A model generated the notes under the pieces. It did not search any database. It was not told the origin of the DNA and was given only the letters and a program-made list of their open reading frames with translations. From assembly GCA_964514385.1 (NCBI GenBank), contig CAZEQJ010000010.1, positions 1-64,000 on the forward strand: DNA of 64,000 nucleotides, read 5' to 3'. This document shows positions 59,992 to 64,000 of the stretch, piece after piece (the stretch's first letter is position 1; every line of letters starts with the position of its first letter). A program made the position numbers and the translations under genes. The DNA comes from CAZEQJ01 sp964514385 (GTDB taxonomy: Bacteria; Bacteroidota; Bacteroidia; Cytophagales; Cyclobacteriaceae).

Positions 59992-60227
59992 ATCTTAATG
60001 ATATTTTTAGCAATGCGACCTTTCGGCCCGGGTACTGCATGATAGGCAACGAGATCCTTTTTTTTGAGCTCGTCTATGCAGGAAGTGATATGAAAAAAGA
60101 TATCATCGCCACCATCGTCGGGAATGATGAAGCCATAGCCTTCTTCACGTAGAAAAAACTTGATGATGCCTCTTTGTTGTAAATCATGTTCCAAAGCAGA
60201 AGGTAAAGAAAATTTCCTCAAACTCAA
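59988..60227 (-). CDS. Cold-shock-domain protein with a TTG start
   Basis: 79 residues. A cold-shock domain occupies about 15-79: QQRGIIKFFLREEGYGFIIPDDGGDDIFFHITSC. RNP1 reads EGYGFI (usual KGFGFI) and RNP2 reads DIFFHI; the closing GPKGRIAKNIIKI is intact. Such proteins bind single-stranded RNA or DNA as chaperones. No in-frame ATG is present upstream; TTG at 60227 lies about 8 nt after AGAGGA and is the likely start, giving a 14-residue extension before the domain. TTG at 60221 is possible. Convergent with the TonB receptor gene. Confidence 0.9.
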   Translation of the reverse strand: MSLRKFSLPSALEHDLQQRGIIKFFLREEGYGFIIPDDGGDDIFFHITSCIDELKKKDLVAYHAVPGPKGRIAKNIIKI

Positions 60228-60261
60228 ATCATTATTCCTCTAATGTAGTTAACCAACTGCT

Positions 60262-61158
60262 ATGAGAATTCTGAATCAACTGCACCAGCTTTTGCTATCC
60301 GATAAAACAAAGGCGCGGAGTGAGAAATTCACCATTTATATCTCCATCGTCTCCTTTCTTATCCATTTGATCATCATCGAACTCGTGCGGATAGGGGTGC
60401 TACAGTTGGATGAGCCGGGGCCATTGCTTAGCAATCCGATTTCGGCCGTATATACGCCTTTTTCGTTCATATTGATTTATGAGGTATATCTCCTTATCTA
60501 TTATTTACCCAAGTCTACCACGGCTTATATTGCCAAGCAATACGAGATCATAGCACTGATCATTATCCGAAGGTTATTCAAAGACCTGTCTACCATCGAG
60601 CTCTCCTCCGACTGGTTTAAAATACAGGATGATCTTCAGTTTACCTACGACCTGCTGGCCACACTCATCATATTCTTTCTGCTTTATCTGTTTTACCGGT
60701 ACAACAAGCGCATGATGGATAAGCATTACGATGAACTTAAGCCATCTATACGGCGATTTGTAGATGTCAAGAGAGGTATTTCCATATTGCTGGTGCCCAT
60801 ATTTCTTGGCATGGCAGGGTATAGTTTTGGCAGATATCTGTTTCAGTCGGTTTCTTTTCTCAAAGGATTTGTGGTGTCGGTAAAAAATATCAACAACATC
60901 TTTTTTGATCAGTTTTTTACCATTCTGATTCTGGTAGACGTGCTGGTGCTTCTGATATCTTTTCTCCATACCGATAAATTCAACAGGTTGTTCAGAAACT
61001 CAGGTTTTGTGGTGTCTACCGTGCTGATCAAGCTGTCCTTTTCTGTAGAGGGGCTAATCAATACATTGCTGATCGTTGTAGCCGTATTATTTGGTGTGCT
61101 TATACTGGTGATCGGCAATCAATACGATAAGATCAAAGGATATACCGCAGAGATGTAA
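60262..61158 (+). CDS. Multi-pass membrane protein, uncharacterised, 298 aa
   Basis: Six to eight hydrophobic segments are visible: about 30-50, 68-85, 125-147, 172-192, 213-233, 245-260 and 280-298. Charged and basic loops (YNKRMMDKHYDELKPSIRRF) alternate with them. No signal peptide, catalytic motif or family is recognised. It has a short, basic N-terminus and no extracellular domain, which suggests an inner-membrane protein. It is divergent from the cold-shock gene, 34 bp away, and ends before the separate promoter of the DUF4389 operon. Confidence 0.7.
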   Translation: MRILNQLHQLLLSDKTKARSEKFTIYISIVSFLIHLIIIELVRIGVLQLDEPGPLLSNPISAVYTPFSFILIYEVYLLIYYLPKSTTAYIAKQYEIIALIIIRRLFKDLSTIELSSDWFKIQDDLQFTYDLLATLIIFFLLYLFYRYNKRMMDKHYDELKPSIRRFVDVKRGISILLVPIFLGMAGYSFGRYLFQSVSFLKGFVVSVKNINNIFFDQFFTILILVDVLVLLISFLHTDKFNRLFRNSGFVVSTVLIKLSFSVEGLINTLLIVVAVLFGVLILVIGNQYDKIKGYTAEM

Positions 61159-61187
61159 AAATCCAAAATAAATTTTAAATGCGGTAG

Positions 61188-61218
61188 TTTGACATCATTC
61201 ATCAGGTTATTATATTCG
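61188..61218 (+). promoter_or_regulatory. Promoter of the DUF4389-Tic20-M48 operon
   Basis: TTTG at 61188-61191, a 19-bp spacer and TATATTCG at 61211-61218 (one mismatch from TAnnTTTG). Transcription would begin near 61224, 31 nt before the ATG at 61255. The -7 box lies between the arms of the inverted repeat at 61201-61249. Confidence 0.6.
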
Positions 61219-61249
61219 GACTAATTTTTATCCAATAACTTAACCTGAT
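61201..61249. repeat. 9-bp inverted repeat flanking the operon start site
   Basis: ATCAGGTTA at 61201-61209 and its exact reverse complement TAACCTGAT at 61241-61249, 31 bp apart. The left arm is upstream of the predicted transcription start and so cannot form an RNA hairpin with the right arm. A DNA-binding operator pair is the more natural reading. Confidence 0.5.
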
Positions 61250-61254
61250 TAACA

Positions 61255-61839
61255 ATGAAACTTGATGTCAAATTTCAGGAGAGTTACTCACGAGGTGAGT
61301 TGCTGCTCCGAACCTTTTTCGGTGCGTTTTACATCGTATTACCGCATGCTTTTTTATTGATTTTTGTAGGTATCTGGTCTGCCATACTTACTTTTATTGG
61401 GTTTCTTTCCATATTATTTACCGGCAGGTACCCGCAAAGTATGTATGAATTTCAGGTGGGCGTAATGCAATGGAGCCTGAGGCTAAATGCCAGGATTTTC
61501 AATATCTCAGATGGCTATCCTGCATTTGGAGTCAAAGCGCAGGATGAATTTACCACCTTTGAAGTAGAATACCCCGAAACCTTAAGCCGCGGCACAGCTT
61601 TGCTGAAGCTGTTTTTTGGTTGGGCTTACGTACTCATACCACATGGTTTTATCCTGTTTTTTTACGCCATCGGCGTACAGTTCCTGGTATTCCTTAACTG
61701 GTGGGTGGTGTTGTTTACCGGTAAAATGAGCGAGTCATGGCATGATTTTATCGTAGGTTACCTGCGATGGAATGCGCGGGTAAACCTCTATTTAAATTAT
61801 ATGACTGACGAATATCCTCCGTTTAACGGCAAACCCTGA
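61255..61839 (+). CDS. DUF4389 membrane protein with two repeats
   Basis: 194 residues with two copies of the DUF4389 unit: about 5-85 (YSRGELLLRTFFGAFYIVLPHAF, FTGRYPQSMYEFQVGVMQWSLRLNARI) and about 100-190 (LSRGTALLKLFFGWAYVLIPHGF, FTGKMSESWHDFIVGYLRWNARVNLYL). Each has two membrane helices and a conserved LPH or IPH. The repeats are clearly internal duplicates. Family function unknown; members are often near other membrane proteins. First gene of an operon with the DUF4870/Tic20-like protein 3 bp downstream and the M48 peptidase. Confidence 0.88.
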   Translation: MKLDVKFQESYSRGELLLRTFFGAFYIVLPHAFLLIFVGIWSAILTFIGFLSILFTGRYPQSMYEFQVGVMQWSLRLNARIFNISDGYPAFGVKAQDEFTTFEVEYPETLSRGTALLKLFFGWAYVLIPHGFILFFYAIGVQFLVFLNWWVVLFTGKMSESWHDFIVGYLRWNARVNLYLNYMTDEYPPFNGKP

Positions 61840-61842
61840 TAC

Positions 61843-62325
61843 ATGACAAAATACTACGACCTTCCCCAGCCTGATGATGTGCCCATACGGGAAAAAGAAG
61901 ATGCTATGGGTGCTTACTTCATGATGTTTGGAGCACTTGCCGCCGGTATACCTTTGCCGGTGGTAAACCTGATTGCGGCTATCGTTTATTTTTATCTGAA
62001 TAAAAAAACCAGCCGCTTCGTGCATTTTCATTCCCTGCAGTCGCTACTATCGCAGTTGCCGGTGACACTCATCAACTGGGGAGGGTTTTATATCCTGATA
62101 CGCATTATATTCTTTGAAGACAGCTTTACAGATGTCTATCAGGGATATGTCATATTCCTGATAGTTGCTAACCTTAGCTATTTTATTTTTAGCCTGGTGG
62201 CCGCAGTCAGGGCACGAAAAGGAAGGTTTTTCTACTTCCTGTTCTTTGGCCGGTTGAGCTATCACTATGCCTTCCGTATTGCCGAACATGAAGATCACAG
62301 CGTCATGAATAAGCCACCCAAATGA
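61843..62325 (+). CDS. Tic20/DUF4870-like integral membrane protein
   Basis: 160 residues with three or four membrane helices (about 22-45, 60-90, 98-125). The conserved HFHSLQSLLSQLPVTLINW segment, preceded by NKKTSRFVHFHS, matches the DUF4870/Tic20-like proteins, which have the pattern FVR/HFHAxQ. In bacteria their role is unknown; the plastid homologue is part of a protein import channel, which cannot be carried over. It follows DUF4389 by 3 bp and overlaps the M48 gene by 4 bp (ATGA), so all three are translated together. Confidence 0.82.
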   Translation: MTKYYDLPQPDDVPIREKEDAMGAYFMMFGALAAGIPLPVVNLIAAIVYFYLNKKTSRFVHFHSLQSLLSQLPVTLINWGGFYILIRIIFFEDSFTDVYQGYVIFLIVANLSYFIFSLVAAVRARKGRFFYFLFFGRLSYHYAFRIAEHEDHSVMNKPPK

Positions 62326-63131
62326 ACCGTACTCGTACCTGGCTTGAGCTGCTTATCCTGTTGTTAGTTTGTGCACTGTTGTGGTTTGCCTTTGCATTAT
62401 GGAAGCCATTTAAAGGAGTTGATCTTTCCGGCAGCATCTCCATAGAGCAGGAAGAAAAACTGGGCAGGATGATGATGGAGTCATTAGGGTCAATTGACCC
62501 CATGTACCAGTACCTGGAGGACAGTGTAATGGATGAAGCGATAGCTGTGATCTCGCGGAGGCTGCTCGATAATATTGGTCTCACCGATTATGAATACAAC
62601 ATTCGTATTGTCAAAAGCTCGCAGGTCAATGCATTCACGATTCCTGGTGGTAATATCCTGGTATGCAAGGGGTTACTTGATGTGGCTGAGACACCTGAGC
62701 AGGTTGCAGCTGTAATCGCTCATGAAATTGGCCATGTGGAAAAGCGCCATGTTGTGGATAAGCTGGTGCGGGAAATCGGATTATCAATGATGCTGAGCAT
62801 GATTACAGGGGGCGACCCTTATCTGATGACCGATCTGCTGGAAACCATTTTTAAAAATTCGTTTTCACGTAAAGCGGAAGAGCAAGCAGATGAGTACGCA
62901 CTGGCCCTGCTGGAACGTAGCCGACTGTCACCGTCACACCTGGCAGGCATCTTTAAAGTGATGAAGAAGGAGAGCTTCACGATGTCTGAAAATCTTGAGT
63001 TTATACAGACACATCCCCACATCAATTCACGTATCCGGCAGAGTATGGAATATAAAGTTGAGGATGATTTCGAGGAGGAGACGATCGGAATAGCATGGCC
63101 GCTTACCGAAGTAGAAGATGATACACAATAG
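62322..63131 (+). CDS. M48 family zinc metalloprotease
   Basis: 269 residues. An N-terminal membrane segment (about 8-26) acts as a signal anchor. The catalytic domain has VIAHEIGHVEKRH (H134, E135, H138) and the distal Glu in SRKAEEQADEYAL (about 191), the full M48 ligand set. The catalytic domain is placed outside the inner membrane by the single anchor, as in BepA/LoiP-type envelope proteases that handle misfolded outer-membrane proteins. No TPR domain is present. It ends with an acidic tail (TEVEDDTQ). It is the last gene of the operon and overlaps the Tic20-like gene by 4 bp. Confidence 0.94.
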   Translation: MNRTRTWLELLILLLVCALLWFAFALWKPFKGVDLSGSISIEQEEKLGRMMMESLGSIDPMYQYLEDSVMDEAIAVISRRLLDNIGLTDYEYNIRIVKSSQVNAFTIPGGNILVCKGLLDVAETPEQVAAVIAHEIGHVEKRHVVDKLVREIGLSMMLSMITGGDPYLMTDLLETIFKNSFSRKAEEQADEYALALLERSRLSPSHLAGIFKVMKKESFTMSENLEFIQTHPHINSRIRQSMEYKVEDDFEEETIGIAWPLTEVEDDTQ

Positions 63132-63169
63132 AGATTGATTTCTAATCAGGAATCCGGGACATATTGGGG

Positions 63170-63763
63170 ATGGCAAATAATCAACCTGTAAAAACTGAGA
63201 ACTATGCCAAGGTAGAAATCACTTCACGGGAGGCGCTGCGGGCATGGCTTATGAAACATCACAGGCAGCCCGAGTCTGTTTGGCTGGTGACATACAAGAA
63301 AAGCCAACCGGATAAATATATCTCAAGATGGGAAGTGCTGGATGAATTAATATGTTTTGGCTGGATCGATGGCATAAGACGTAAGCTTGACGATCACCGG
63401 ACCACGCAACTGATTTCACAACGGAGGGTCGAACATTGGGCCAGCAGTTACAAGGAGCGTGCAGCTAAACTTATTGAAGAAGGTAAAATGCATGCTTCAG
63501 GCCTGGAAAAAATAGAATCTTCCAAAGCAAAAGGACTCTGGGACTTTATGGACGACGTAGATAACTTAGTTGTACCTGAAGATCTTGAAGCAGCCTTATT
63601 AAGACACCACGATGCAGCAGCATTCTTTCATTCGATAAATCCATCCAGTAAGCGCTTTGCCTTGCGCTGGCTCAAACTAGCCAAAACAGATAAAACCAGA
63701 AACAGCAGAATACAAAAGCTGGTAGAGCTTGCTAAAAAAGGAGAAAAGCTGCCGGGAAGTTAA
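63170..63763 (+). CDS. YdeI/OmpD-associated family protein
   Basis: 197 residues from the ATG at 63170 (a TTG at 63164 would add 2). The YdeI signature is seen: SREALRAWLMKHHRQPESVWLVTYKK, then WEVLDELICFGWIDGIRRKLDDHRTTQLISQRR and RFALRWLKLAKTDKTRNSRIQKLVELAKKGEK. Cytoplasmic. Members have been called bacteriocin-protection or OmpD-associated proteins in enterobacteria, but a general biochemical role is not established. An inverted repeat (ACAGGTAA, TTACCTGT) lies from 63763 to 63796 right after the stop without a T-run. Confidence 0.9.
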   Translation: MANNQPVKTENYAKVEITSREALRAWLMKHHRQPESVWLVTYKKSQPDKYISRWEVLDELICFGWIDGIRRKLDDHRTTQLISQRRVEHWASSYKERAAKLIEEGKMHASGLEKIESSKAKGLWDFMDDVDNLVVPEDLEAALLRHHDAAAFFHSINPSSKRFALRWLKLAKTDKTRNSRIQKLVELAKKGEKLPGS

Positions 63764-63895
63764 CAGGTAAAAATGGGTACCTTAATAATTACCTGTATCT
63801 GAGGGCGTCTGATGAATACGTTTTCAAGCGAATTTGTGTAAATAAAACTATGCCCCTGATAACGGGTTTTATAAGGGAACTTTATTGCGATTTAT

Positions 63896-63943
63896 GTTTC
63901 CTAAAAACAGAAATCAGATTACTTGTTTCCTATTTATGGAAAC
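63896..63943. promoter_or_regulatory. Possible operator: repeated GTTTCCTA with a dyad
   Basis: GTTTCC at 63925-63930 and GGAAAC at 63938-63943 form a 6-7-6 dyad (GTTTCC TATTTAT GGAAAC). A second GTTTCCTA at 63896-63903 lies 29 bp upstream. The pair is 25-65 bp before the ATG at 63968, where an operator would be expected. No match to a named regulator is claimed. The rest of the 204-bp gap shows nothing else. Confidence 0.35.
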
Positions 63944-63967
63944 GATTTTAGCGCTAAACCAACTAAA

Positions 63968-64000
63968 ATGATTGAAATTGAAAATATAGAACTGGTCTTC
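63968..64000 (+). CDS. Start of a gene cut by the window edge (11 codons)
   Basis: The ATG at 63968 opens the frame MIEIENIELVF, which runs to the end of the window. The start MIEIEN is common in ABC transporter ATPases, but eleven residues are not enough to name it. A TAAA-rich sequence and the possible operator at 63896-63943 lie before it. Confidence 0.4.
   Translation, partial: MIEIENIELVF

Noticed and set aside
1..64000. Mobile elements, prophage, tRNA genes or integrated islands
   Set aside because: I read both strands of the intergenic gaps and found no transposase, integrase, tRNA cloverleaf or long terminal repeat; gene order looks like core chromosome.

Overview
The window is a stretch of chromosome from a Bacteroidota bacterium, most likely of the order Cytophagales. 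The evidence is fourfold. Several large secreted proteins end in type IX secretion (T9SS) C-terminal sorting domains. There are two outer-membrane TonB-dependent receptors. Promoters with the Bacteroidota -7 motif TAnnTTTG stand in front of many genes, and one of them lies at the expected distance from the 5' end of RNase P RNA. The proteins also belong to families typical of the phylum (GEVED-domain surface proteins, DUF3127, DUF2027-Smr, DUF6263, tricorn-like S41 peptidases). I see no transposase, integrase, phage gene, CRISPR array or tRNA. This looks like core chromosome with a heavy load of secreted proteins.

Layout. 1-6.2 kb: the N-terminal 1,278 residues of a giant surface protein, a membrane-anchored Kre9/KNH-like protein, and a sigma-54 response regulator without a DNA-binding domain. 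6.2-9.3 kb: rnpB, a DUF3127 protein with an SSB-like acidic tail, a small unknown protein, and a DUF2279/DUF2027-Smr pair. 9.3-20.4 kb: a BNR/sortilin-type secreted protein, an Oar-like TonB receptor, a tricorn-like peptidase, a very GC-rich hairpin, a frameshifted msrA and a small lipoprotein. 20.4-31 kb: secreted and envelope proteins (a subtilisin-MAM-FN3 T9SS cargo, a predicted barrel, DUF2147, lipoproteins, DUF6263, a secreted caspase-like peptidase) plus a BaiN/HI0933 flavoprotein. 31-33.6 kb: pirin, HAD hydrolase and site-2 protease. 33.6-43.3 kb: a minus-strand run encoding Mrp, NifU-domain protein, an M43 metalloprotease, a double-length D-Ala-D-Ala ligase, a PASTA protein and a T9SS cargo protein. 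43.4-50.8 kb: DnaG, RibBA, two envelope proteins, SurE and PriA. 50.8-57 kb: a DUF255 thioredoxin-like protein, class II aldolase, a GAF sensor without an ATPase domain and an NSS transporter. 57-64 kb: a DUF3052-like protein, a second TonB receptor, a cold-shock protein, a membrane operon (DUF4389, Tic20/DUF4870-like, M48 peptidase), a YdeI-like protein and the start of one more gene.

The strongest observations concern proteins that look ordinary by family but lack expected parts. One 885-residue chain carries two complete D-Ala-D-Ala ligase modules with different motif deviations. Four neighbouring metal- or cluster-binding proteins (Mrp, DnaG, RibBA, PriA; 42-51 kb) have lost specific Cys/His ligands. 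Two signalling proteins lack output or catalytic domains. At five of nine convergent gene pairs the two stop codons overlap by exactly 4 bp. All function calls come from reading the sequence without database searches; where a call rests on family memory the entry says so.
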